64,000 nt of DNA from Paenibacillus sp. HWE-109 (GCF_022163125.1 NZ_CP091881.1:6448001-6512000), one strand, 5' to 3'; counted from the stretch's first letter, positions 7,310-16,226 are shown. Notes: generated from the sequence alone by a model not told the origin. Translations and numbers: made by a program.

Positions 7310-8637
7310 AAATAGCGCGGTTTTATACAGAATAGAGGAACAGAGTTCCCTCTGAAGTGGATTTGCTACTGGTGGTGGAGTTAGATAGAGGGTCGGGAGA
7401 ACGCGGAGAGTGGCTGTGCGGGAAAGTAGCTGATGGGTTGGACGGTTTGGCAGCCGTCAAGAGGAACTATGATCCGCTATATGTGGCAAATCGGCTGATG
7501 TGCGCATCCTTGCGGAACTACGGTCCGCTATTTGGCGTGAATCCGCCCATTTCGGGGGCGAAACTGCGAAATAGAGGAACAGAGTTCCGCGTCAGGCCCA
7601 AATAGCCGGTTTTAGGCAGAATAGAGGAACGACGTTCCCTCTGGAGTGGATTTGCTACTGGTGGTGGAGTTAGATAGACGGTTGGGAGAACGCGGAGAGT
7701 GGCTGTGCTTGAAAGTAGCTGATTGGTTGGACGGTTTGGCAACCGTCAAGAGGAACTATGATCCGCTATATGTGGCAAATCGGCCGTTGTGTGCATCCTT
7801 ACGGAACTACGGTCCGCTATTTGGCGTGAATCCGCCCATTTCGGGGGCGAAACAGCGAAATAGAGGAACAGAGTTCCGCATCAGGCCCAAATAGCGCGGT
7901 TCTAGGCAGAATAGAGGAACGACGTTCCCTCTGAAGTGGATTTGCTACTGGTGGCGGAGTTAGATAGTGGGTTGGGAGAACGCGGAGAGTGGCTGTGCGG
8001 GAAAGTAGCTGATTGGTTGGACGGTTCGGCGGCCGTCAAGAGAAACTATGATACGCTATATGTGGCAAATCGGCTGATGTGCGCATTCTCGCGGAACTAC
8101 GGTCCGCTATTTGGCGTGAATCCGCCCATTTCGGGGGCGAAACTGCGAAATAGAGGAACAGAGTTCCGCGTCAGGCCCAAATAGCCGGTTCTAGGCAGAA
8201 TAGAGGAACGACGTTCCCTCTGGAGTGAATTTGCTACTGGTGGTGGAGTTAGATAGAGGGTTGGGAGAACGCGGAGAGTAGCTGTGCAGGAGAGTAGCTC
8301 ATTGGTTGGACGGTGCGGCAGCCGTCAAGAGGAACTATGATCCGCTATATGTGGCAAATCGGCCGATGTGCGCATCCTTGCGGAACTACGGTCCGCTATT
8401 TGGCGTGAATCCGCCCATTTCGGGGGCGAAATAGAGAAATAGAGGAACAGAGTTCCGCGTGAGGTTCAAATAGCGCGGTTTTTGCTAGAATAGAGAAACA
8501 GAGTTCCCTCTGAAGTGGATTTGCTACTGGTGGTGGAGTTAGATAGAGGGTTGGGAGAACGCGGAGAGTAGTTGTGCGGGAAAGTAGCTGATGGGTTGGA
8601 CGGTGCGGCAGCCGTCAAGAGGAACTATGATCCGCTG
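7310..8637. repeat. Tandem array of 290-bp repeats, copies B-E and partial F
   Basis: Copies begin near 7310, 7602, 7892, 8181 and 8471; the last stops at about 8637. With copy A this makes five full units and one partial. Each unit holds four hairpins; in copy B they lie at about 7461 and 7512 (forward, GGAAC...GATCC or GGTCC then CTAT) and 7569 and 7620 (reverse, AATAG then GGAAC...GTTCC), plus a linker of about 110 bp containing GCTACTGGTGGTGGAG. Copies differ by scattered substitutions. No gene is credible here: the 82-codon frames start at GTG with no ribosome site. Confidence 0.9.
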
Positions 8638-8662
8638 CCTAGCTTGGCTAGGCGCGCTCAAC

Positions 8663-8697
8663 AAAAAAAACCGCCATCGATTCGCATCGATAGCGGT
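8663..8697 (-). terminator. Terminator of the ThuA-like gene
   Basis: On the minus strand a stem made of ACCGCTATCGAT and ATCGATGGCGGT, loop GCGA, is followed by eight T residues. It lies just after the stop codon at 8710. Confidence 0.88.
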
Positions 8698-8709
8698 TCC
8701 TATACACGA

Positions 8710-9447
8710 TTAAGCTTTCACTTTAGGCTTAATTTCTTCAAGCGGCTTGTGGTTTCCATATTTCGGATACTCACGTGTAGATGGAGCAGCCCAGTGGACC
8801 GCATTGCTGATAACGCGACGGATTTGCTCGTTATAGTAGGTGCGGTATGTTTCATGTCCTGGACGGAAGTAGAAGATCTTTCCGTTACCACGATTGAACG
8901 TACAGCCGCTGCGGAAAACTTCGCCACCTTCAAACCAGGAAACCATAATCAGCTCATCCGGTTGCGGAATGTCGAAGTGCTCGCCGTACATCTCCTCGGC
9001 TTCGAGATCAATGTACTCCCCAATGCCTTCCACGATCGGATGGCCTGGCGCAACAACCCAAAGACGCTCTTTCTCGTCCGCTTCGCGCCATTTGAGATCG
9101 CAGGATGTCCCCATCAGCTTTTTGAATACTTTGGAGAAATGCCCGGAATGCAGCACGATTAGTCCCATACCTTGCCATACGCGCTTTTGAACGCGGTCAA
9201 CAATAGCATCTTGTACTTCATCATGGGCTTTGTGTCCCCACCAAATCAGTACATCCGTGTTGTTCAAAACTTCTTCCGACAAGCCATGCTCGGCATCATC
9301 TAATGTCGCATATGTGACATCAACAGCTCCGGCCAACCCTTCACCAATGGCTGTATGAATACCGTCTGGATAGGCTGCACGTACAATTTCACTCTCTTTT
9401 TCATGACGAAATTCGTTCCATACCGTAACTCTCAGCTTCTGACTCAT
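8710..9447 (-). CDS. ThuA-like domain protein
   Basis: Protein of about 245 aa with the ThuA (trehalose-utilisation) glutamine-amidotransferase-like fold: VTVWNEFRHEK at the N terminus, DVLIWWGHKAHDEV about 88-101, GLIVLHSGHFSK about 122 and FYFRPGHETYRTYY about 209. Members occur in sugar-utilisation loci of Bacillota, but their biochemical role is unsettled; some relatives take part in keto-sugar metabolism. The start is supported by GGAGGG upstream. It has its own terminator and is transcribed away from an AraC regulator at 9658, which probably controls it. Cytoplasmic, no signal peptide. Confidence 0.85.
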   Translation of the reverse strand: MSQKLRVTVWNEFRHEKESEIVRAAYPDGIHTAIGEGLAGAVDVTYATLDDAEHGLSEEVLNNTDVLIWWGHKAHDEVQDAIVDRVQKRVWQGMGLIVLHSGHFSKVFKKLMGTSCDLKWREADEKERLWVVAPGHPIVEGIGEYIDLEAEEMYGEHFDIPQPDELIMVSWFEGGEVFRSGCTFNRGNGKIFYFRPGHETYRTYYNEQIRRVISNAVHWAAPSTREYPKYGNHKPLEEIKPKVKA

Positions 9448-9657
9448 CGTCTTATTCCCTCCAAAAAAGCGTATTCATTCATACTTCTGAGTATAGTCAG
9501 TCCCCTGTCCAAAATAAAGGCAAGATCCTGCCTACTTCTTATTCAATAGTGTCCTTTACTAGCAAACAATGATATACTCACTCTTGATAAGCCTTATCCG
9601 ACAGGACCTTTGGCATATTCAAAAATGTCCTTCTACGATTAGCGAGGTGTGCATAAC

Positions 9658-10599
9658 ATGGAATCCATCCCGAGCTCCGGTCCATTGACCGAGATTATGA
9701 ATGAAGAAATCATTTACCAGAATCCGCTGCTCTTTTTGAAAATCTGGGAGCTGGGTTATGATACCCCTCAATTTGGTCCTCCTGCCCATTGGGGCTGGCA
9801 TTCCCATATGCAAGTTGAATTTCTGCTCTTGATGGAAGGTCAACTGGGCGTTCAAACCCAGCATGAATATACGGTCATGTCGCAAGGCGATATTATGGTC
9901 TTCGGCTCGTTTCAACCGCATCGCACGTACAAATACTCACCGGATCTGTTGCGACAGATCGTTTTTCAGATTGATCTCAAGCAGCATTTCGACCTTAGCA
10001 CCATGCCTTACTTGCACCGGTTCTCTGAGCTTACACATCCTCTCGAGGCGTTCAATGCGTTATTCCGCAGCAATGCCGCCGTTAAGCAGATGGCTTATGC
10101 ACTTATCATGCAGATCTATGAAGAATCGCAGTCACGAAAAATCGGCTATGAACTGGCTATCGGCGCAGCGATCAAAAATCTGCTGCTCCTCCTGCTGCGC
10201 AATGATAACCGCGACTTCTCCAGCTTGACCGAGGACACCGGCATTTCTCGCGTGCGCCCTGCGCTGGACTACATTGATAAGCATCTCCATGAGCGGATAA
10301 CGGTGGAAGATGTGTGCAGCATTCTCAATTTAAGCTATCATTACTTTATTAAGTATTTCAAAAAGGTCATGGGGATATCCTTTGTCGACTACGTAAATTA
10401 CAAAAGAATCAAAAAAGCTGAGCGCCTCCTTCTTACCGGAGACCTCAGCATTATGGATGTTAGCTATGAAGTAGGCATTCTGAACATGGCACAGTTCTAC
10501 AAGCTGTTCAAGCGGCATAATCAATGCTCGCCCAAAGAGTTCAAGCAGCGGATGCGCAGCCAATCCGCTCTTAATCCGCTTCTTGCACAAGCGGATTAA
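9658..10599 (+). CDS. AraC-family regulator with N-terminal cupin
   Basis: Transcription factor of about 313 aa. An N-terminal cupin-like sugar-binding domain (HWGWHSHMQVEFLLLMEGQLGVQ, about 37-70) precedes a C-terminal double helix-turn-helix (VEDVCSILNLSYHYFIKYFKKVMG and IMDVSYEVGILNMAQFYKLFKRH). A GTG at 9649 is in frame, but it forms part of the ribosome binding site GAGGTG, so the ATG at 9658 is the better start. It is divergent from the ThuA-like gene with about 210 bp between; local regulation of that gene is an inference. Confidence 0.87.
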   Translation: MESIPSSGPLTEIMNEEIIYQNPLLFLKIWELGYDTPQFGPPAHWGWHSHMQVEFLLLMEGQLGVQTQHEYTVMSQGDIMVFGSFQPHRTYKYSPDLLRQIVFQIDLKQHFDLSTMPYLHRFSELTHPLEAFNALFRSNAAVKQMAYALIMQIYEESQSRKIGYELAIGAAIKNLLLLLLRNDNRDFSSLTEDTGISRVRPALDYIDKHLHERITVEDVCSILNLSYHYFIKYFKKVMGISFVDYVNYKRIKKAERLLLTGDLSIMDVSYEVGILNMAQFYKLFKRHNQCSPKEFKQRMRSQSALNPLLAQAD

Positions 10600-10619
10600 G
10601 GGCTGAAAGGCTAGAGCCA

Positions 10620-11429
10620 TCAAGGCAGGAAGCCTCGCTGGCTCACAAATACCTGCTCCTGCGGAAAATGCCGCAGGAGCTGTTCGTGCACGCGCTTATA
10701 CGCATCCCGACTGTACCAGTCGGGCAGCCCCAGCGCGTCGTAGACCCCGCGCACGCCGATGCGTTCCGTGCGCCTGCCTCCACTGCCATCGCCCATGAAG
10801 TAATCGTCGATGCAGACCCGGTCCACGATGTCCGAGAGCCGCTCGGCGAACTGCTCCGAGCTCGGCAGCACGGGCGCTATCGTGGCCTGCACGGGAATGC
10901 CGCGAGCGCGCAGCTCGCGCAAAGCCTTGAGCCGCGCCGAAATCGGAGGCGCGGACGGGCTGAACGCGCGGCGGACATCCTCTCGGTCCGTCTCGACCGT
11001 GATGCTGACTCGGACACGGTCGCCGAGCAGCTCAAGAAGGTCCGCATCCCGTGTCACCAGCGGGCTGCGGGTTTGCACGAAGACGAAGTCCGGCGGATTC
11101 GCGGACATCACTTCCAGGAGCGAGCGGGTGATTCGCTCCGCGTACTCAGCCGGCTGATACGGGTCCGTCGCCGACGACATGAAGATCTTGACCGGGCCTT
11201 TGCTTAACACCCGGGTCAATTCCTTCGCGAGCAGCGCTGCTGCGTTCTCCTTCACATCGACGAAGCTGCCCCACGCTTCGTCGCGGAACAACGCGACTGG
11301 CATTTGCCGCACGTAGCAGTAGGAACATGCGAATGCGCAGCCCGTATAAGGATTCAGCGTATGCGTGTAGCCTTCCAGAAAGCCGCTGGCTTTGGTCAGA
11401 AGCTGCTTCGCTGTTTTATGAACAATCAC
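10620..11429 (-). CDS. SPL-like radical SAM protein
   Basis: Radical S-adenosylmethionine protein of about 269 aa. The 4Fe-4S cluster motif CAFACSYC (C31-x3-C35-x2-C38) follows LNPYTG, and the arrangement resembles spore-photoproduct-lyase-like proteins of the Rv2578c type. Its substrate is not known. It starts with GTG, overlapping the ogt stop by four bases (GTGA), and is therefore the third gene of an ada-ogt operon; a DNA-repair role is suggested by context only. By eye the gene is much richer in G+C than its neighbours, especially in third positions, hinting at separate ancestry. Its stop lies close to the convergent AraC gene end. Confidence 0.85.
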   Translation of the reverse strand: MIVHKTAKQLLTKASGFLEGYTHTLNPYTGCAFACSYCYVRQMPVALFRDEAWGSFVDVKENAAALLAKELTRVLSKGPVKIFMSSATDPYQPAEYAERITRSLLEVMSANPPDFVFVQTRSPLVTRDADLLELLGDRVRVSITVETDREDVRRAFSPSAPPISARLKALRELRARGIPVQATIAPVLPSSEQFAERLSDIVDRVCIDDYFMGDGSGGRRTERIGVRGVYDALGLPDWYSRDAYKRVHEQLLRHFPQEQVFVSQRGFLP

Positions 11430-11962
11430 AATCCTGTTCGCTCTAGTTCTAGGAGCCTCTCCTTATTCGCTAGTCCGCCGCGGTAGCCAGTAAGCGTGCC
11501 ATTCTTCCCTATTACACGGTGACAAGGCACGACAATCAGCACCGGATTAGCCCCAATAGCTGTACCTACCGCTCTTACAGCACTTGACTTGTCCAACCCT
11601 TCGGCTATTTGCGTATAACTGTGAGTTTGCCCGTGAGGAATCTCATTCAGTACACGCCATACCCCTTGCTGAAACTCCGTTCCCCGCAAGTCCAAAGGAA
11701 GCGTAAATACTGTGCGTAGTCCTTTTAAGTACTCCTCTATTTGATGGACGTAGGGTTGAAGTGCAACGCCATCTTTCACCCAAGTGTAAGCAGGACAATG
11801 CCGCTGTCCCCATTTGAACAGTTCCGTCTGCCCGCGCTCATTCGACTCCCCTTCGTGAAATTGCACATAACAGAGACCTTCCTCTGTTGCAGCCAGAATG
11901 AGATTGCTCGCAACAACACTAGCTTCTCCCCAGTAAATCGTCTTCGCTGCTTCCATTTGCAT
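11426..11962 (-). CDS. ogt: O6-methylguanine-DNA methyltransferase (Ogt type)
   Basis: Suicide repair enzyme that transfers the alkyl group from O6-alkylguanine to its own cysteine. About 178 aa, normal length. The active-site motif VVPCHRV (Cys147) and the DNA-binding helix region VWRVLNEIPHGQTHSYTQIA with SSAVRAVGTAIGANP are intact. GAGGAGG precedes the start. It is the second gene after an AdaA-like activator and overlaps the radical SAM gene, so it is likely induced with them in the adaptive response to methylating agents. Confidence 0.93.
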   Translation of the reverse strand: MQMEAAKTIYWGEASVVASNLILAATEEGLCYVQFHEGESNERGQTELFKWGQRHCPAYTWVKDGVALQPYVHQIEEYLKGLRTVFTLPLDLRGTEFQQGVWRVLNEIPHGQTHSYTQIAEGLDKSSAVRAVGTAIGANPVLIVVPCHRVIGKNGTLTGYRGGLANKERLLELERTGL

Positions 11963-11985
11963 CTTAGCCTCCTCCTCGGTTATCT

Positions 11986-12528
11986 TTAAACAGATCTATG
12001 TTGACGGAATTCCGTTGGTGTTAAGCCCGTCTTTTTCTGAAATAAGGTGGCAAAATGGGCCGCATTCGGAATCCCAACCTGACTGCCAATCGCATTCACA
12101 GCGTGATCCGTTTCTTGCAGAAGCCGCTTGGCCGATTCAATTCTAATTTGTTGGAGATACGTTAGCGGCGTTACCCCCATAACCCTTTTGAAGGTTCGTT
12201 GTAAATGATACACACTGGCGTAGAAATGCTCAGCTAAAACCATGAGCGTCAACGGCTCAGCAAATTTTTCCTCGATATGCGTTTTCATGAGCATCACCCA
12301 TTCTTCATCAGGCAGTCTGATCCCGTCAGGCCTGCATCTTTTGCAGGGACGATATTTTTCGGAGATTGCTGCTTGACGATTCACAAAAATGCGTACATTC
12401 TCACGCTTAGGCACCCTTGATTTGCAGGAAGGCCTACAGAAGATTCCGGTGGTCATCACCGCATAATAAAACGTACCGTCATAAGCCGCATCATTCGTTA
12501 CAATTGCTTGCCAATACCGTTCATGCAT
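11986..12528 (-). CDS. adaA: AdaA-like methylphosphotriester-DNA methyltransferase / activator
   Basis: Sensor and activator of the adaptive response, about 180 aa. An N-terminal Ada metal-binding domain with four Cys (C31, C35, C62, C65; FCRPSCKSR and PCKRCRPDG) repairs methylphosphotriesters through one cysteine, probably C31. The C-terminal AraC helix-turn-helix region includes LAEHFYASVYHLQRTFKRVMG and IGSQVGIPNAAHFATLFQKKTG. The frame extends upstream to 12579, but GGAAGGA and AAGGAG fit the ATG at 12528 (MHERYW). It is separated from ogt by only 23 bp and lies divergent to alkA, matching the B. subtilis adaA logic, though without a separate adaB at this spot. Confidence 0.92.
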   Translation of the reverse strand: MHERYWQAIVTNDAAYDGTFYYAVMTTGIFCRPSCKSRVPKRENVRIFVNRQAAISEKYRPCKRCRPDGIRLPDEEWVMLMKTHIEEKFAEPLTLMVLAEHFYASVYHLQRTFKRVMGVTPLTYLQQIRIESAKRLLQETDHAVNAIGSQVGIPNAAHFATLFQKKTGLTPTEFRQHRSV

Positions 12529-12684
12529 TTCCTTCCGCTCCTTTCTGCCGCCACCCCTCACATGTTTCAGTATACCCAAACCTTGCTGATCTTGTAAGGG
12601 ACTTCAGATGAGAAAGCAAGATTACGAAAGCCGCTTTCAGCGATAATAGAGGAAGAAATTTGAACGGATAGAGGAGACTTGCTT

Positions 12685-13629
12685 ATGCAGCAGCATCACC
12701 CTTTGGATCCCTCCATACTCCAATGGAACGAAGCGACGAGTTCGCTTACACTACCGATCCCCGAGCCTTATCAATATGAACAAAATCTAGGTTACTTGTC
12801 CCGCTCCACCAATGAGTGTCTATTCCGTGTGGATAACTCTGAAATTTTCAAGCTTATCCCGATTGGGGATAACCCTGTATTAATCGCTGTCCACAGTGAG
12901 GATAACCGCGAATTACGCATTCGAGTGCTTACTCCTCATGAGCTGCCTTCAACAGTGTGGGAAGAAATCGTGAGTTATGTGTGGGAGTGGTTTGATTTGG
13001 GAACCGATCTTACGCCATTCTATGCATTAGGTGCTGCTGACCCTATTCTACAAAGGGTTACTAAAGCTTTCTATGGACTGCGCTTGATGGGGATTCCTGA
13101 TCTTTTTGAAGCGATGAGTTGGGGGATTATCGGACAGCAGATCAACCTGACTTTTGCCTATACGCTCAAAAGGCGTCTTGTCGAAAACTACGGTACCAGA
13201 CTCGATTGGGAGGGGCATACTTATTGGGCTTTCCCTACGCCCCAGCGGATTGCCGCGTTATTGCCGGAAGCGTTGACTGCCTTGCAATTCACAGGGAAAA
13301 AGGCGGAGTACTTGATCGGCGTTGCCAAACTGATGACCGACGGTCTCTTGGTCAAAGAGGCACTGCTAGCACTTGGCGATTATGCTGAAATGGAAAAAAA
13401 GCTGCTGCTTATTCGTGGTATCGGCCCTTGGACGGCCAACTATGTCATGATGCGCTGCCTGCGCAACCCCGCTGCGTTCCCGCTAGCGGACGTGGGGCTG
13501 CACAATGCTCTCAAGCATGTGCTTGATCTGGAGCACAAGCCAACCCTCGCTCAAATTCAGGAGTTAGCCGCGGGGTGGAGAGGCTGGGAGGCTTATGCCA
13601 CTTTCTATTTGTGGCGAGTGCTTTATTAG
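12685..13629 (+). CDS. alkA: AlkA-like DNA-3-methyladenine glycosylase II
   Basis: Base-excision repair glycosylase that removes alkylated purines; about 314 aa. The helix-hairpin-helix motif LLLIRGIGPWTANYVMMR and the catalytic Asp269 (FPLADVGL) are present; GIIGQQINLTFA marks the start of the glycosylase core after an N-terminal domain. GAGGAG at 12671 is eight bases from the ATG at 12685, so the TTG at 12679 is rejected. Divergent from adaA, with about 155 bp between the two starts where Ada would be expected to bind. Confidence 0.92.
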   Translation: MQQHHPLDPSILQWNEATSSLTLPIPEPYQYEQNLGYLSRSTNECLFRVDNSEIFKLIPIGDNPVLIAVHSEDNRELRIRVLTPHELPSTVWEEIVSYVWEWFDLGTDLTPFYALGAADPILQRVTKAFYGLRLMGIPDLFEAMSWGIIGQQINLTFAYTLKRRLVENYGTRLDWEGHTYWAFPTPQRIAALLPEALTALQFTGKKAEYLIGVAKLMTDGLLVKEALLALGDYAEMEKKLLLIRGIGPWTANYVMMRCLRNPAAFPLADVGLHNALKHVLDLEHKPTLAQIQELAAGWRGWEAYATFYLWRVLY

Positions 13630-13653
13630 TGAGTTGTGCTTTGGGCTGGAAAA

Positions 13654-13700
13654 AGGCTGCCTCCTAGGGTTGAAAACCTGGAGCGCAGCCTCTTATTTGT
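13654..13700 (+). terminator. Terminator of alkA
   Basis: Stem AGGCTGC/GCAGCCT extended by CTCC/GGAG and AGG/CCT, followed by CTTATTT. It lies 25 bp after the alkA stop. Confidence 0.8.
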
Positions 13701-13776
13701 GCGTTTATTCATTTGGTCGTTGCTCGAGCAACGTCTAGCAGGAATTCCTCCTGCTATTTTTACTTTACTTAGCTCA

Positions 13777-13921
13777 GAACCTCCAACTAGAGGGAAAACC
13801 TCCCTATAATTTGGAGAAAATCGCCATTAAGTGGAGAAATCAGCATAAATAACGGGAGATTTTCCATGTAATCTCGCTTTTCGAGCAGAAACGCTGCAAT
13901 TAGCGGGAGGTTTTCCCGTTA
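13777..13921. repeat. GGGAG-type intergenic repeats
   Basis: Non-coding stretch between convergent genes with repeated elements of the form (G)GGAGA/GGTTTTCC and TTAAGTGGAGAAAT. Hairpins include GAGGgaaaaCCTC near 13792 and a GCGGG/CCCGT type near 13904. The motifs differ from the GGAAC hairpins elsewhere in the window. They may also help end transcription of the sulfatase operon from the other strand. Confidence 0.6.
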
Positions 13922-13924
13922 GCT

Positions 13925-15340
13925 TCACAGATCAAATGAATCGTTCGTCCGCCTCAGCCAGCTCTTCAGCTCCGCTTCCAAAGCGATCACCAGCTCATCC
14001 TCCTGCGCATCCTTGATGACGCGCGGATTCAGCTGGTATGGATCCTGCTCATGGTCATACAAAAGGCGCTCCACTTCGGCCCCCGGTACATAACCTTTGT
14101 GCACAATATACGTATTTTGGCTGGTGCGGATACCTCTCCAGCCATATTGCCGATTGTCCAAGCCGCAGGCTGTGAAGTGCTCTATGGCCTCTTTCCGTCC
14201 CGGAAAGGCGCAGATAAAGGCGGATGAAACTTCTGCGTTGCTGTTGCCAAGAATATGGGTTGATAAATCCAAGCCCTCCACCGTGTCAGGCACAGGAATC
14301 CCCGCAAGCCCCAGCAGTGTTGGCATGATATCCACACTGTTGAAGAGCAGATCCGTGCTGCCCTTCTGAATCGTGCCCGTCCAGTTCATCAGACACGGTA
14401 TCCCAATCGACTCTTCGTGCCAGGAATGCTTGGCCATTAAACCGTGGGAGCCCATTAATTCCCCATGATCCGAGGTAAGAACAATCAGCGTATTTTCCGA
14501 GATGCCAAGCTGCTGCACTTCCTGCCAAATGCGGCCGAACTGCTCATCCATACCGGACACAGCGGCGAAATAATCACGTGTATAACGCTGGAGCGCTTCA
14601 TCACCGCTCTCGAAAGGCTCACCCGTATGGGCTGCAAGCCGCTCCGAGCTTACATTCGGCCGCAAGCTCAGCTCCTTATCCTTGTAGATCTCCTTGTAAA
14701 CATCAGGTACAAGCTCAAAAGGGCTATGCGGCGGGTTCCAAGAAACGAATAATGCGAATGGCTCGCTGTTGTCACTTTTGGAGCGGATGTATTCAAGTGC
14801 TATATCCGTTTCATGCTCAAGCGACCACTGTTCCACTTGAATCATCTCCGGCGTGTCTCTCCAATAATGAGGTTTCAGGTGATGATCATAGGCGCCATAA
14901 GAATACCAGAAATCGAATCCGTGTCTCTTAGGGCCAGGCGGTGTAAAAGCATCCCAATCCCTCGCTCCCGATGCAGGCTCATCACAGAGATTCACTTCCG
15001 GCAAATCCAGATGCCATTTCCCGATATAGCCTGTTTGATAGCCAGCAGATTGCAATGCATCACCCACGCACACTTCATCTGGACTGAGCATCACATCCGC
15101 GCCGATTTTGCAGTTCGTATAGACCCCGTTCGACTGCGGATACTTGCCTGTCATGAGGGCCGCCCGATGTGGTGAACATAATGGCGTGCACGATAGGGCA
15201 TGGTTGAACACCAAACTCTGTTCGGCGAATCGATCCATATTCGGTGTGATCACAGGGTCTTCACCCATGAAGCCAACCGCTTGTTTCCTCCACTGATCAG
15301 CGAAGATATAAATGATATTCGGCTTTTTACTAGGCTTCAC
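13925..15340 (-). CDS. Cys-type sulfatase (arylsulfatase family)
   Basis: Hydrolyses sulfate esters, probably on an imported sugar since no signal peptide is visible. About 471 aa. The formylglycine motif CxPxR is CSPHR (C55-R59), followed by AALMTGKYP; the metal-binding FADQW lies near residue 14 and the second metal site HGELMGSHG in the middle. It starts at GTG right after the stop of the upstream permease gene, so it is the last gene of an ABC transporter operon and presumably processes the transporter's substrate. Its Cys must be converted to formylglycine by a maturase not seen in this window. Confidence 0.9.
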   Translation of the reverse strand: MKPSKKPNIIYIFADQWRKQAVGFMGEDPVITPNMDRFAEQSLVFNHALSCTPLCSPHRAALMTGKYPQSNGVYTNCKIGADVMLSPDEVCVGDALQSAGYQTGYIGKWHLDLPEVNLCDEPASGARDWDAFTPPGPKRHGFDFWYSYGAYDHHLKPHYWRDTPEMIQVEQWSLEHETDIALEYIRSKSDNSEPFALFVSWNPPHSPFELVPDVYKEIYKDKELSLRPNVSSERLAAHTGEPFESGDEALQRYTRDYFAAVSGMDEQFGRIWQEVQQLGISENTLIVLTSDHGELMGSHGLMAKHSWHEESIGIPCLMNWTGTIQKGSTDLLFNSVDIMPTLLGLAGIPVPDTVEGLDLSTHILGNSNAEVSSAFICAFPGRKEAIEHFTACGLDNRQYGWRGIRTSQNTYIVHKGYVPGAEVERLLYDHEQDPYQLNPRVIKDAQEDELVIALEAELKSWLRRTNDSFDL

Positions 15341-15347
15341 TCTTCGC

Positions 15348-16226
15348 TCACCCTTTGACCGCGCCTGCGGAAATCCCTTCTACGAAATGGTCTTGCGCCA
15401 TGAAGTAGATGATAATGGTTGGAACAATCGCACAGACGGCTGCCGCCATCAAAGGCCCATACTCTGTTGCGTGTTCCGATTGGAAGTGCTGCATCCCCAA
15501 CTGGAGCGTAAACAACCGATCGGAGTTCAAATAGATCAAAGGCCCAAGGAAATCGTTCCAGGCATGCATAAACGTAAAGATTGTTAAACTGGCAATAGCT
15601 GGTCGAATCAGGGGCAGAATAATGCGCGAGTAAATGCCGAATTCACTCAAACCGTCTATTCGGGCCGCTTCCGAAAGCTCTTCCGGAATGGACATAAAAA
15701 ACTGTCGGAACAAGAACACGCCGAACGGACTGAACGCCCCAAGTAAAATTAAGGCCCAGTGCGAATCCATCAAGCCCAATGTTTTCATCAGCATAAACTG
15801 TGGAATCATCATCACCTGATACGGCACCATCATCGTCGCTACATATAGGAAAAACAATTTATCCCGTTCCGGGAATTTCACTTTGGCAAATGCGTAGGCC
15901 GCTGTCGAGCAGGTCACGATTTGCAGCAGTGTTGTAAAGACGGCGATTTTAATTGTGTTCAGATAATAGGTGAAAAAAGGAAGCTCCGTCCAGACCTTTT
16001 TATAGTTGGACCAGAAGAACTCGCTCGGTATCCACTGAATCGGGAATCCGAATATTTCGGCCTCGGATTTCACGGATGCCGAGAGCATCCATAGGAACGG
16101 AACAATCATGGATAAGGACACAACGATGACAACTGCGTACAAAACCATTTTTCTAATCAAAGCCCCGGTAGGAACCCTTTTCGGCAAGAAGATTGTCGTC
16201 TTCCCCGTGTTTGTCCATGTGCTCAA
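15348..16226 (-). CDS. Sugar ABC transporter permease, MalG type
   Basis: Inner permease subunit of a carbohydrate importer of the CUT1 class, about 292 aa with six membrane segments. The EAA loop that contacts the ATPase is at about 195-215 (EELSEAARIDGLSEFGIYSRIILPLIRPA). Translation starts at TTG: AGGGAG is eight bases upstream and no ATG fits. It is followed directly by the sulfatase and preceded by its MalF-type partner. The ATPase is not encoded here, as is usual for CUT1 systems that share MsmX. Confidence 0.92.
   Translation of the reverse strand: MSTWTNTGKTTIFLPKRVPTGALIRKMVLYAVVIVVSLSMIVPFLWMLSASVKSEAEIFGFPIQWIPSEFFWSNYKKVWTELPFFTYYLNTIKIAVFTTLLQIVTCSTAAYAFAKVKFPERDKLFFLYVATMMVPYQVMMIPQFMLMKTLGLMDSHWALILLGAFSPFGVFLFRQFFMSIPEELSEAARIDGLSEFGIYSRIILPLIRPAIASLTIFTFMHAWNDFLGPLIYLNSDRLFTLQLGMQHFQSEHATEYGPLMAAAVCAIVPTIIIYFMAQDHFVEGISAGAVKG

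Noticed and set aside
5639..8184. Series of 82-codon open frames (MDLLLVVELD...) repeated in the array
   Set aside because: They start at GTG without a ribosome binding site, recur only because the DNA is repeated, and copies differ as neutral DNA would. Treated as non-coding.
7310..8637. CRISPR array
   Set aside because: Units are about 290 bp and the sequence between hairpins is conserved between copies, unlike spacers. No cas gene is present.
10620..11429. Radical SAM protein as the sulfatase maturase (anSME)
   Set aside because: It has a CxxxCxxC cluster motif, but the length (269 aa) and the absence of the extra Cys-rich C-terminal cluster region argue against anSME; it resembles SPL-like proteins.
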